In this document: in pieces, positions 39,266-48,109 of the stretch | How positions within the stretch are numbered: the first letter of the stretch is position 1 | Layout of the letters: every line of letters starts with the position of its first letter | Assembly (NCBI GenBank): GCA_947586055.1 | Contig: CANPXL010000002.1 | Location: 102,932 to 166,931 of the forward strand | DNA length: 64,000 nucleotides | Direction of reading: 5' to 3' | From: an uncultured Acetatifactor sp. | GTDB lineage: Bacteria; Bacillota; Clostridia; Lachnospirales; Lachnospiraceae | The notes under the pieces: generated by a model | Told to the model about the DNA's origin: nothing | The model's input: the letters and a program-made list of their open reading frames with translations, nothing else | Database searches by the model: none | Position numbers and translations under genes: made by a program

Positions 39266-39892
39266 ATGCCTGAACTTGAAACAAACATGGGAATCCCTGC
39301 AAAAACCGGGGACGACACCCCGGAAAACATGAGCTCTCTGGCCGCTCTGCCCATCGATCATCTGATCTGCTCGCCCATTCTCGCCGTGGCGAACGGACAG
39401 GCGGAGCTTTGCAGAGTTTATCTGGACAATCTATTCAAACTCGCCTTCAAAGACAGCAAGGAGGGAAAAGAAGGCCAAAAAACCATCAACAGCATTTCCT
39501 TTACGCTGCCCCGGACCATCGTCTCTCCGGAAGGAGACGTTAAAACGGTTGAGGTGCAGGTGGAAGCGCCTTTGCTCTCCCTCGTTCCCGTGCCAGCCTT
39601 TACCATGGACGAAACAACCGTTCATTTTTCCATGGAAGTAAAGGATGTGATTTCCACAAAGGATTCCGGCAGTTCCGAAACTGATTCCGATGCCGGATTT
39701 TCCAAATGGGGATTTCACGCAAACATAACCGGAAAGGTTTCCACCTCCAGAGAAAATACCCGCACATCAGACAAGACCGCCAAGTATGAAATCTACGCGA
39801 GGGCAGTGCAGCACGAACCCGCAGAGGGTATGGCAAAGCTGACCTCCCTTTTTGCTTCCATCATCGAACCGATCTCGACGGAAGGGAAATAG
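39266..39892 (+). CDS. DUF2589 domain protein
   Basis: A 208-residue soluble protein that matches the DUF2589 family pattern as I know it: an N-terminal helix LPIDHLICSPILAVANGQAEL, a variable basic loop, the segment VEAPLLSLVPVPAFTMDETT, the strand VHFSMEVKDV, a second beta half (WGFHANITGKVSTSREN) and the ending YEIYARAVQ...EGMAKLTSLFASII. The family has no established function. It is the last gene of a four-gene run with gaps of 52, -4 and 18 bases. AAGGAGG precedes the ATG by nine bases. Such proteins often occur in multiple adjacent copies, which fits the paralog upstream. Confidence 0.78.
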   Translation: MPELETNMGIPAKTGDDTPENMSSLAALPIDHLICSPILAVANGQAELCRVYLDNLFKLAFKDSKEGKEGQKTINSISFTLPRTIVSPEGDVKTVEVQVEAPLLSLVPVPAFTMDETTVHFSMEVKDVISTKDSGSSETDSDAGFSKWGFHANITGKVSTSRENTRTSDKTAKYEIYARAVQHEPAEGMAKLTSLFASIIEPISTEGK

Positions 39893-40055
39893 TAGTCTTT
39901 GTCTCGCGGAAAATGATATTTTTGAGAAAACCGTGCTCTGCCGGGCGCACGGGTAAAAGACATTTCTCCGGCTTTCGCGGAAAATTCCGTTTCCGAAAGT
40001 ATTGAAAAAAATGCCGGTTAGGAGTAAAATGACAAAAGCTACAGTACTTTAAAAA

Positions 40056-40088
40056 ACGGATCTTTCCGGAAGCATCGGAAAGATCCGT
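40056..40088. repeat. 13-base perfect inverted repeat upstream of the MFS gene
   Basis: ACGGATCTTTCCG, seven-base loop, exact complement. A run of A on the left makes it a good intrinsic terminator for minus-strand transcription only. On the plus strand it would be a hairpin in the leader of the transporter, 32 bases before its ATG. Confidence 0.75.
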
Positions 40089-40120
40089 AAAAAGAACAGA
40101 ATTGGGAAAGGAAAAGAAAA

Positions 40121-41455
40121 ATGAAAAACATTCAGAACAAATGGATCCGCGCCGCGATTCCCGCGCTGCTGCTCCACTGCAGCATCGGCACCGTATACTG
40201 CTGGTCCATCTTCAGCCAGGAGATCGCAGACTACATCGGTTTTTCCAAGGCCGCCACAGAGTGGGCTTTCAGCTTCGCGATCTTCTTTCTTGGCATGTCC
40301 GCCGCTTTTCTTGGAAACATTGTGGAGAAGGACATCCATAAATCTTCTCTGATCGCTTCCATCTGCTTTGCCGCCGGCATGGCGGGCACCGGATTCTTTA
40401 TCTGGTACGGCGGGGCACACAGGGGCAGCATACTGGCGCTGATCGGTATTTACGTCTGCTACGGCTTTATCATGGGTATCGGTCTCGGCACCGGGTATCT
40501 GTCCCCGGTAAAGACCCTGATGCTCTGGTTCGAGGACCGGAAGGGTCTCGCCACCGGCCTTGCCGTGGCGGGTTTCGGCGCAGCGAAAGCCATTGCAAGC
40601 CCTATTATGCAGGCGCTGCTGGATACCCTGGGAAAAGACGGTATCTACCAGATGTTCCTGATCCTTGCCGTTGTCTACTTCATCATGATGTTTGCGGGAC
40701 ATCTGCTTCTGGCCAAACCCGCAGGCTGGCATGAACCTGCCACGACAGAAAAAGGCGCTCGCGCCATCGACGTTATCAAACAGAAGCCCGTTACCTTCAT
40801 CGGCATCTAGCTCATGTTCTATCTGAATATTACCTGCGGCCTTGCGCTGATCTCTCAGGAAAAAATGATCATTAAGTGCATCGGTCTCGCCGGCATCGTC
40901 GGCATCCTTTCCTCCGTAACCGCCGTGTTCAACGCCGGCGGCCGCCTCGGATTTTCCGCCTGGGCCGACACCTTCAAAGACAGGAATACCATTTACAAGA
41001 TCATGCTGATCCTTTCCATCGTCGCTACCGGTCTTGTCATTTTGACGCAGGGCATCACTGACAAGGGAGAGCATACCCTCTTCATGATCCTTGTGCTGAT
41101 CCTCCTGTTCGTTGTAAACGCAGGCTACGGCGGCGGCTTCAGCAATGTCCCCACCCTGCTCTCCGACCACTACGGCATGAAGAACATCAGCGCGATCCAT
41201 GGTATTACCCTTTCCGCATGGGCAATTGCAGGACTGACAGGCAACCAGATGGCAACCTTTATCGTAAACCATTTCGGCAATGAGGAACCCATCCTTCATG
41301 AGCTTGCCGACGGAACTTCCGAAACCATAATGGTGAACCCCACCGGCTATCAGGCTGTCCTGTACGTGACCATCGTTCTGTACGTGATCGCCCTGCTGTC
41401 AAGTCTCTTCCTGGTAAACTTCAAAAAGAAAAAGGAAGTCAAAGAACAGGCCTGA
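40121..41455 (+). pseudogene. OFA-type (oxalate/formate antiporter) MFS transporter interrupted by an amber codon
   Basis: A 444-codon reading frame for a 12-helix major facilitator of the oxalate/formate antiporter group (HCSIGTVYCWSIF near residue 20, GTGYLSPVKTLMLWFEDRKG near 125, AGFGAAKAI near 150). Codon 230 (40808-40810) is TAG in the middle of helix seven, between FIGI and LMFYLN. The frame continues intact to a normal end. The related transporters usually have Trp at this place, so a single G-to-A change of TGG is the simplest reading. Either it is a recent pseudogene, a sequencing error, or it is read through. Two half-proteins are unlikely because the second half has no ribosome binding site. 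Confidence 0.82.
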
Positions 41456-41531
41456 CGGAAAATCACTGCCGGAAAATTTATAAATCCAAAAAGCCCCCGC
41501 GGTAAAACCGGGAGCGAAAGGAGTATTCTCT

Positions 41532-42092
41532 ATGAAAAATGTATTTCAATACGGTACAAAAGCCATCTTATGTCTCTGTGAAATTGTTGTGGGAGTTCTG
41601 CTTTTTATGGATCCCATGGGATTTACGGGAACGATCATCAAGGTCGGCGGAATCCTTCTCGTGATTTCCGGCGTCCTTACCGCGGTTCAGTATTTCCGGA
41701 CCAGCCCCGCGCAGGCCAGCCTGAGTCAGGGTCTGGCAAAAGCGCTGTGCGCGCTGACATTCGGACTGTTCTGCCTGTTTAAGACAGACTGGTTCCTTGA
41801 TACCTTTCCCATCATCACGGTCATTTACGGCATCGTGATCGTGTTTACAGGCATCATCCGCATCCAGTGGATGGTGGATATGCTCCGCATGAGGATCAAC
41901 CGGTGGTATCTTGCGGGAATCGGCGCCGTGCTGTCTTTGATATTCGGATGCGTCATTCTGGCGAATCCCTTTGAGAGCACGAAGCTTCTCTGGAAATTTG
42001 TGGCGGCCGCCATGATCGTAAACGCTGTGGCCGACCTCGCTGCAATCCTTTTCGCCCGGGCTGTGGAAGCCGGAAACAGAGAAGAGATCTGA
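41532..42092 (+). CDS. DUF308/HdeD-like membrane protein
   Basis: A 186-residue membrane protein with six hydrophobic helices in three pairs, each with the DUF308-type pattern of Gly-rich and short polar ends (LCEIVVGVLLFMDP, GGILLVISGVLTAVQYF, GAVLSLIFGCVILANPFEST). HdeD relatives are linked to acid resistance in enterobacteria, but in Firmicutes the role is unknown. It lies 76 bases after the MFS gene and has its own AAAGGAG site. Confidence 0.85.
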   Translation: MKNVFQYGTKAILCLCEIVVGVLLFMDPMGFTGTIIKVGGILLVISGVLTAVQYFRTSPAQASLSQGLAKALCALTFGLFCLFKTDWFLDTFPIITVIYGIVIVFTGIIRIQWMVDMLRMRINRWYLAGIGAVLSLIFGCVILANPFESTKLLWKFVAAAMIVNAVADLAAILFARAVEAGNREEI

Positions 42093-42099
42093 CGGACTA

Positions 42100-42148
42100 A
42101 AATTTTGCGGCGGCATTCCGACTATTGATCGGACTGCCGCCGCAATTT
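42100..42148. terminator. bidirectional terminator between convergent genes
   Basis: TTGCGGCGGCA, a one-base mismatch, TCCGA, seven-base loop, TCGGA, TGCCGCCGCAA, flanked by AATTTT on both sides, so it can end transcription from the DUF308 gene and from the response regulator. Confidence 0.85.
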
Positions 42149-42151
42149 TGT

Positions 42152-42913
42152 TCAGGTCAGGTTTTCAATCATCTGAATGATCGTAGCTGCTACGGGCGGC
42201 TTCAGAAGATAACCCGCGGGCTTCAGCTCAAGGATCGCTTCCACATGCTGTCTGTCCGCCACGCCGGTCAGAAATACAACGGGCACATCCTTAGTTTCCT
42301 CCATCTCCCGGATCATCTGCAGCGTCTGTCTGCCGTCACAGACCGGCATCTCATAGTCGAGAAAAATAATATCCGGCATCCCTTTCCCCAGTATCATCAT
42401 AGCCTGCGCTCCCGACACGGCCATGGAAACCTTATATTGTTCCTGCAGCAGGGTTTTCAGGCTTCTTAACAGAGTGGGATCGTCGTCCACAAGCAGTACA
42501 TGCTTCTTCTTTCTTCCCGCCCGCTCTTTTTTCTGCTGCTCCAGTTCGTCCGGATCGATATTCATTCGCCTGCATATCGCGTAAAGCAGGTCGGGATTGC
42601 TGATGGGCCGCTTCAGAGCCTGAAACTGGCTGTTGGAATAAAACTCCTTAAAATCCGCCATCTCCCCCTCTGTGCCGAACGTGATCACGGGAAGTCTCCT
42701 GTAATTCAGCTCCAGTTCCCGGTATACCGGCGCAAAATCCGGACTTAAGCCCACAAGGCTGATCAGCGCCAGATCGGGATTGCACATTTTCAGCATCCCC
42801 TTTACCGCGTCCGGGCTCTCGGAACAAATCTGAATATTAAAATACTGGCTCAGGAAAGAATTTGTATCCTCCGTCAGCTTATTGAATTTACCGATAAACA
42901 ACAGTTTTATCAT
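42152..42913 (-). CDS. response regulator with degenerate plus canonical receiver domains
   Basis: A 253-residue cytoplasmic protein. Residues 1-about 115 form a receiver-like domain lacking the acidic phosphorylation site (ALISLVG at the place of the Asp). Residues about 133-253 form a canonical receiver with the acidic pair in LLVDDDPTLL, the phosphoacceptor Asp in IIFLDYEMP, a Thr in VVFLTGVA and Lys in LLKPP. There is no output domain, so it is likely a phosphotransfer or protein-interaction regulator. It starts 17 bases after the hybrid kinase gene, its evident partner. Confidence 0.92.
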   Translation of the reverse strand: MIKLLFIGKFNKLTEDTNSFLSQYFNIQICSESPDAVKGMLKMCNPDLALISLVGLSPDFAPVYRELELNYRRLPVITFGTEGEMADFKEFYSNSQFQALKRPISNPDLLYAICRRMNIDPDELEQQKKERAGRKKKHVLLVDDDPTLLRSLKTLLQEQYKVSMAVSGAQAMMILGKGMPDIIFLDYEMPVCDGRQTLQMIREMEETKDVPVVFLTGVADRQHVEAILELKPAGYLLKPPVAATIIQMIENLT

Positions 42914-42930
42914 ATCTTTTATCTCTCCTT

Positions 42931-45462
42931 CTACAGCAAACCAGCCAGCTTTTTCGCCGTCTGCTCCGCGGCCTGTGCATCCAGACTCTCTACGTATCCT
43001 TCCAGCTGATCCATAAGTTGGCCGCTTTCTCCCTCAAACCGGTATTCCCGCAGGGAAGCCATCGCTTCGTCCGCCTTGTCAAAATCCAGCTGCTGCATGG
43101 AAGTCTCCACCATATCCAGCAGCGCCATAATTTCCGTCCTGTCGGAAATATCCTTCTCTCCCGCCTGCTGTCTGGCGAAGGGCGCAAACCTGTCCCGGTA
43201 GATCCCGATCTGTTCCAGAAGCAGCGGCGTCAGAAGGCGGATCCGCTCCCTGTCCCCGTCAATGGCGGACCGCTCGCAAAGCGCCGCCAGCGCGGAAAGC
43301 TGCATCGCCCCGATCATGGCTGCGGAGCTCTTCAGCGCGTGGACTTCAATGCGGTAATTCTTAAGCCCTTCCTGCGAATCCAAATCCGCCGCCAGATTTT
43401 CCACCAGCGCGTCTTCCTTTTCCAGCCTGCGCCGAAACTCTTCCGCCGTGCTTCGGATCAGGTCGTCGTCGGGCAGATGGAGCTTTGCGTAATTCCAGTC
43501 CACGCCCTCCGTCTCGGGAAGTCCGGGTCCGGCCGGCTCCTGTCCGCCGCTCTGCGCATCTGCGCTCCGCTCTCCCCCGGCCTGCTCTCCCTTCGTATCC
43601 TGTCCGCCCCTGACGAGTCCTGCCGGCAGCATACGCTGGATCATGGCTTCCAGCTTATCGGGCACAATAGGCTTTGCGAGATATTCGTCGAAGCCCATCT
43701 GAAGATACTCTTCCCTCACGCCTGTGACCGCGTTGGCCGTCAGTATGATCACGGGCGTCCCGACGCACCGGTTCTCCTCTTCCGGCATCTCCTTCATGCG
43801 CTGCATCGTTTCTATTCCGTCCATCTCCGGCATCATGTGGTCAAGAAAGATCAGGTCGAAATGCTGCTGCCCGACAAGCTCCAGACAGGCTTTCCCGCTT
43901 GCCGCTTCGGTCACCTGAACCTTTGTCTGCTTTAACAGGCCGATAAAAACCTTCCTGTTGATCTCGTTGTCGTCCACCACCAGCACTTTTGCGTCCGGAG
44001 CCACAAAGGATGCGCTGTAGCTGTAATCCTTCGCCATCTTCCGGATATTTTCGTGGAAATTTCCAATGGGCTGGGGATTCAAAATTCGCTGTTCCAGATC
44101 AAAATAAAAGTTGGAGCCCTTTCCGTACTCGCTTTCCACCTGAAGCCTGGTTCCCATCAGCTCCAGCAGCTTCGTCGTGATACTCATGCCAAGGCCGGTT
44201 CCCTCTTCTTTTCGATGCCTGCCTTCCTCAATTCGCTCAAACGCCGCAAAAAGCTTCGGCATATCTTCTTCTCTGATACCCTCGCCGGTATCCGCCACGG
44301 AAAAATGCAGCACCGCAAGGCCGTCCTGGACAAGCGAGCGTTTGACGGTAAGGGTGACGGAACCCTCGCTGGTATACTTTACGGCGTTGGTCAGAATATT
44401 GGTCAGTACCTGACGGATCCTTACGTCGTCTCCAAAATAGGCGGACGGCAGTCCGGGATCCACCTCTACGATCAGCTTCAGGTTTTTCGCGTCGGCACGG
44501 ACGGACGTCATGTTCACCAGATCATTGATGAGACTGCTCAGCTGATATTCCACCGGAACAATCTCCATCTTTCCCGACTCGATCTTGGACAGATCCAGCG
44601 TATCGTTGATGAGACTGTGCAGGATCTGAGCCGCGTTTTTGATATCGATGGCGTGCTCTCTTGTCTCGTCCTCCCTGGATTCCCGCAGAATCATTTCATC
44701 CATGCCGATGATGGCGTTGATGGGCGTTCTCATCTCGTGGGACATATTTGCCAGAAAGGCGGATTTTGCGTTGTTTGCGGCGTCCGCCCTGGCCTTTTCG
44801 ACCTGCAGCTGCTGAATCAGCTTTACGTCTGGGCTCTCTTCGCTCAGATACAGCCCGGCCACAAGAAGCGTCACCGCAAAGGCGCTGATCGCCGCCATAT
44901 GATGAAACGTCTGGGACAGAATACAGGACGCCATGACAAGATACACCACAAAGATGATCTGGCGCTTTTTCTGATTGATCAGCTTCCAGTACCTGATAAA
45001 AAGACAAAGAAGCACCAGAATATAAAAAATAATGGCAAGATACGCAATGACGACAGCCGGGCTGAAGACGTACGCTCCCCCCGGAAACGGCTTGACCTCG
45101 AAGGGAATCACAACCAGACACAATACCGCGACGGCAACAGGAATGCACCACCGGTATCCTTTGATCCGGGACTCCTGATAGTTTTCCTTGACCATCGACA
45201 CCACGTAAAGAAACGCCACGTAGATCAGCGCCACAAGATTGGCATAGTACAGGAAAAATACGGTCTTTAACAGAATCGGATGAACCCTATGACTCGCCTC
45301 CAGCACATACACGGTAGCTATATTGATTCCGATATAAACCGCCGTTACACCGAGCAGAACCGAAAAAAGGTTATGAAAATAGCCATGCTTTCTGTGCGCA
45401 GAATAATACAGCATCGCGATCAGAGCGATGATCCCAAGACATCCCAGCTGTAAACTGATCAT
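42931..45462 (-). CDS. hybrid sensor histidine kinase with receiver and Hpt domains
   Basis: An 843-residue membrane kinase. The first 208 residues are a seven-helix membrane sensor. HisKA follows with the phosphoacceptor H242 in ANMSHEMRTPINA, then HATPase (FSVADTGEGIREED, GTGLGMSI). A receiver is at about 500-625 (VLVVDDNEINRK, LIFLDHMMPEMDG). An Hpt domain near 660-790 has VHALKSSAAMIGA with the His. All steps of a phosphorelay are thus in one protein, and the final acceptor is probably the following response regulator. GGGAG precedes the ATG. It has its own candidate promoter. Confidence 0.95.
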   Translation of the reverse strand: MISLQLGCLGIIALIAMLYYSAHRKHGYFHNLFSVLLGVTAVYIGINIATVYVLEASHRVHPILLKTVFFLYYANLVALIYVAFLYVVSMVKENYQESRIKGYRWCIPVAVAVLCLVVIPFEVKPFPGGAYVFSPAVVIAYLAIIFYILVLLCLFIRYWKLINQKKRQIIFVVYLVMASCILSQTFHHMAAISAFAVTLLVAGLYLSEESPDVKLIQQLQVEKARADAANNAKSAFLANMSHEMRTPINAIIGMDEMILRESREDETREHAIDIKNAAQILHSLINDTLDLSKIESGKMEIVPVEYQLSSLINDLVNMTSVRADAKNLKLIVEVDPGLPSAYFGDDVRIRQVLTNILTNAVKYTSEGSVTLTVKRSLVQDGLAVLHFSVADTGEGIREEDMPKLFAAFERIEEGRHRKEEGTGLGMSITTKLLELMGTRLQVESEYGKGSNFYFDLEQRILNPQPIGNFHENIRKMAKDYSYSASFVAPDAKVLVVDDNEINRKVFIGLLKQTKVQVTEAASGKACLELVGQQHFDLIFLDHMMPEMDGIETMQRMKEMPEEENRCVGTPVIILTANAVTGVREEYLQMGFDEYLAKPIVPDKLEAMIQRMLPAGLVRGGQDTKGEQAGGERSADAQSGGQEPAGPGLPETEGVDWNYAKLHLPDDDLIRSTAEEFRRRLEKEDALVENLAADLDSQEGLKNYRIEVHALKSSAAMIGAMQLSALAALCERSAIDGDRERIRLLTPLLLEQIGIYRDRFAPFARQQAGEKDISDRTEIMALLDMVETSMQQLDFDKADEAMASLREYRFEGESGQLMDQLEGYVESLDAQAAEQTAKKLAGLL

Positions 45463-45503
45463 TGTAAAACTCTCCCATTCATTTGGTTGATTCCTTTAAC
45501 TGT

Positions 45504-45532
45504 ATTTTATCAACTTGACGGGAGGTTTTCAA
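45504..45532 (-). promoter_or_regulatory. candidate promoter of the hybrid kinase operon
   Basis: TTGAAA, 17-base spacer, TAAAAT on the minus strand, 42 bases before the kinase ATG. It lies in the 87-base gap after the solute-binding gene, so kinase and regulator can be expressed apart from it. Confidence 0.55.
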
Positions 45533-45549
45533 TATCAAAATATCTTTCG

Positions 45550-47811
45550 TTATTTCCTCTCTTCCAGGTACAATCCCACTCTGCTTTCCAGGTGGTCGAT
45601 GAGCATATCCTCTGGGAGCGCCCCGGAAAAATATTGTTCCAGTTCCTCTATAAGAATATCCCTCAGTTCCGGCGGGAGCATTCCATACGGCTTCGCATGA
45701 TCCAACAAATCCTGCATCGTTTTCCAATCCTGTTCGGTATCTCTGGTTTCATCATTGAAAACAACATCCCCTTTCCCCTGGAATTTTTCCCCGATGGTGG
45801 CAATCTGTTTCTCCAGCACATCCCAGCGCACACTTAAATTAAAACTAATGGCATTTTTCATCTTTACCTGTCCGTCATATGACAGACAGAGATCCAGAAA
45901 GGCGTAAGCCACCAGCTTCTCCCTGTCCGAAGCGGTTTTTCGGACGGCAAGAGGCCCGTCGGTCCATATCAGGCTGCGGGCTCCCGTCTCTGTGGGGTAA
46001 CCGATAAAGTGAGCTCTTTCTCCGTACATGATACGGTAGTAGGCCAGTTCCTCTGCACTACGGATATATATATCATTCAAGAGTACCTTCCCCTCCAGCA
46101 TGGTCTTTCCGGGTTCAACCCTTTCTTCCTTCTCCACATATTTTTCTGCCTGTCTGAGCGCTGTACGAAACTTTTCACTGTCAAAAAAGGTCTTTCCGCT
46201 TTCCGCGTCCCAAAGAAAACTATCGTCAACGCCGTGGCTGAGAAACGTCGTAAAGAAATACGGCCCGTAACCTGCGCTGGGCACGTCGTAGATCGCTTCC
46301 AGCGCCGGCCTGTCTTCCACGCACTGTATAAAGGTATCATAATCCCAGTCTTCCAGGGACGGATCAGCGGTCATCAGTGTCCGGAGAATAAAGTCGCACA
46401 CGACCCCGTACTGGACGCCATCGATCTTTCCGGCTTCCATCGTCACAGGGATCAGCTCTTCCGAAAGGCCCAGCTGCTCCATCACTTCATCCAACGGCTG
46501 CCACAGCTCTTCCTGTTCCTCAAAGCCGGTCAGACTCGTATCCACCAGAACCGGTCCTCCGCCTGCCGTCAGCTCCGTCAGAAGCGCCGTCGCATCCTCC
46601 GCGTCGTAATTATTTTTTATCCGGATATGGCAGGACGGATACTTCTTGTTAAACTCCACCACCATCGGCACATAATAGGACTCGTTGCTCTCGGACACCG
46701 CGATGGTGATCTCGCAGATTTCCCCGTTTTCTCCTTCCGACGGCTTCAGGCAGAGTTGGCGGCACCCCTCCGGATCCCCGTAAATTACGCGGATCCTTTC
46801 CGCGCCCTCTGTCTCCATGGCGTACACATCCTTTATTTCAATGCCATGGTTCGCCCACAGATACAGCGGTTTTTCCTCTTCTCCGGACAGGGCGCGCCGG
46901 TAGATCCCCTTCTGGTCCGCATAGACAAGCGTCTTTTCGTCCTGCATCGTCCAGAGATAGATTCCCTTCTCAAAACGCGCCAGCTCCTGCGCCTTTCCCG
47001 TCTCCGCGTCCAGATATCCAAACACCGTCTCCATGGACGCCTTGTCTCCCGCGGCCTTCCAGATCTCCCTCTCGTCCGTCCGGCCCGTCCAAAAGGCGAC
47101 CCGGCCGTCGTATAAGGGGATCAGGCCGAGGATCTCTCCCTCCTTCGGGACATATTCCGCCAGAATCTCCCCCTCTTGTGAAAGAATATGGTACTTCCAG
47201 CCATCCGGTGTATACCATACCAGATGGACCGCGCCGGAGGCGTCCATTGCGAGACAGGATAGTCCCGCCGTCCCCTCCCCTGCGCCCTCTTCATCCAAAG
47301 GCTCCAGCGGGATTTCCCGGATTCTCCGGCCGGTTTCATCCGTCTCTGCCACAACATACCGGAGACGCCCCTCGTCTTCCAGATATTCGCTCTCCAGCGT
47401 CAGGCAGTGGTCCGTACCCGCAACCGGTCCCACTTCCCGAATCAGCCCCTGCGTCTCAAACTTTACCCCGCCGTTTTCTCCTGCGGCCGTGGTATAAACA
47501 ATCCCGGGACGGTCTTCCCCTGCGGCCCCGGGAAGATGCTTTTCAAAAAAACAGGCTCTGGAGGAACCCAGAAAGATCGTGCCGCCAGCCCCTTCCGAAC
47601 CGTTCCCGCCTTCCTCCGCAAACAGCAGGACATCGCACTCCGCCGCATAAGGATCCATGTTATTTTCTCTTTGTTCCGCAGACGCAAGCGCGTCAATCTC
47701 GGCTCTCAGATCGCGGCCTTCTTCCGAAGGGCGCTTCTCTTTCGCTCCGCAACCGGCGGACAGCAGGGCAAGCGCCGCTGCTGTCAGAATGAAAACGGCT
47801 TTCCTTTTCAT
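45550..47811 (-). CDS. solute-binding-type lipoprotein with extra N-terminal domain
   Basis: A 753-residue exported lipoprotein (signal peptide ending LLSAGC, Cys21). The first 370 residues look like a beta-propeller-type region with repeated Trp/Tyr strands (LVWYTPDGWKYHILS, RVAFWTGRTDEREIWK), and residues about 375-753 form an extracellular solute-binding fold (EITIAVSESNESYYVPMVVEFNKKYP). The C-terminus (HLESRVGLYLEERK) resembles those of the two lipoproteins at 48.5-51.5 kb. No permease or ATPase is near. It lies immediately upstream of the hybrid kinase, which suggests ligand capture for sensing (inference). Confidence 0.85.
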   Translation of the reverse strand: MKRKAVFILTAAALALLSAGCGAKEKRPSEEGRDLRAEIDALASAEQRENNMDPYAAECDVLLFAEEGGNGSEGAGGTIFLGSSRACFFEKHLPGAAGEDRPGIVYTTAAGENGGVKFETQGLIREVGPVAGTDHCLTLESEYLEDEGRLRYVVAETDETGRRIREIPLEPLDEEGAGEGTAGLSCLAMDASGAVHLVWYTPDGWKYHILSQEGEILAEYVPKEGEILGLIPLYDGRVAFWTGRTDEREIWKAAGDKASMETVFGYLDAETGKAQELARFEKGIYLWTMQDEKTLVYADQKGIYRRALSGEEEKPLYLWANHGIEIKDVYAMETEGAERIRVIYGDPEGCRQLCLKPSEGENGEICEITIAVSESNESYYVPMVVEFNKKYPSCHIRIKNNYDAEDATALLTELTAGGGPVLVDTSLTGFEEQEELWQPLDEVMEQLGLSEELIPVTMEAGKIDGVQYGVVCDFILRTLMTADPSLEDWDYDTFIQCVEDRPALEAIYDVPSAGYGPYFFTTFLSHGVDDSFLWDAESGKTFFDSEKFRTALRQAEKYVEKEERVEPGKTMLEGKVLLNDIYIRSAEELAYYRIMYGERAHFIGYPTETGARSLIWTDGPLAVRKTASDREKLVAYAFLDLCLSYDGQVKMKNAISFNLSVRWDVLEKQIATIGEKFQGKGDVVFNDETRDTEQDWKTMQDLLDHAKPYGMLPPELRDILIEELEQYFSGALPEDMLIDHLESRVGLYLEERK

Positions 47812-47922
47812 GAAATTTCCCTCTCTTTATTCTGCGGCAATGTCAAAGACTACCCGCTTTCTATTGCCAAGTCTTAAAGCCCCGCGCCCGGCCTTTTGCC
47901 GGAATGGATGCGCTCTAAAAAT

Positions 47923-47950
47923 ATTGTAACATCCGCCTGTCTGAGATCAA
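47923..47950 (-). promoter_or_regulatory. candidate promoter of the large solute-binding lipoprotein gene
   Basis: TTGATC, 16-base spacer, TACAAT on the minus strand, leaving a leader of about 105 bases before the ATG at 47811. Confidence 0.5.
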
Positions 47951-48025
47951 TATTCCCCGGCCAAAAACCCATTAAGAACCGCTTAAGATTCCTTTAACGT
48001 CCCTTTAACCGTAAAAAGCACAAAA

Positions 48026-48054
48026 AAGCGCCGGCACAAATATTGCCGTCGCTT
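48026..48054 (-). terminator. intrinsic terminator on the minus strand, upstream of padR
   Basis: On the minus strand AAGCG, one mismatch, CGGCA-type stem pairing with TGCCG and CGCTT, seven-base loop, then a run of six T. The nearest minus-strand gene it can serve is the solute-binding gene ending at 48519, so its transcript would run antisense through padR. Confidence 0.6.
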
Positions 48055-48060
48055 CTTGTC

Positions 48061-48081
48061 TTACTATTTTTAAAATAATAT
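48061..48081. promoter_or_regulatory. PadR-type operator upstream of padR
   Basis: TTACTATTTT, centre T, AAAATAATAT: an imperfect palindrome (two mismatches) ending at the first base of the padR -35 box. The sequence at 52051-52071 is the perfect version and stands in the same position against the same promoter, so I read both as sites of the PadR protein. Confidence 0.65.
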
Positions 48082-48109
48082 TGTAAAAAATTTTTATTTT
48101 ATGTATTAT
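48081..48109 (+). promoter_or_regulatory. padR promoter
   Basis: TTGTAA, 17-base spacer, TATTAT. The promoter boxes and spacing are identical to those of the HAAS gene at 52071-52099. Confidence 0.75.

Noticed and set aside
40808..40810. TAG as a pyrrolysine or recoded codon.
   Set aside because: Many genes in the window use TAG as a normal stop, no pyl gene is seen, and related transporters have Trp at this place.
40814..41455. Second half of the MFS transporter as a separate gene.
   Set aside because: It has no ribosome binding site, starts mid-helix and is in frame with the first half.
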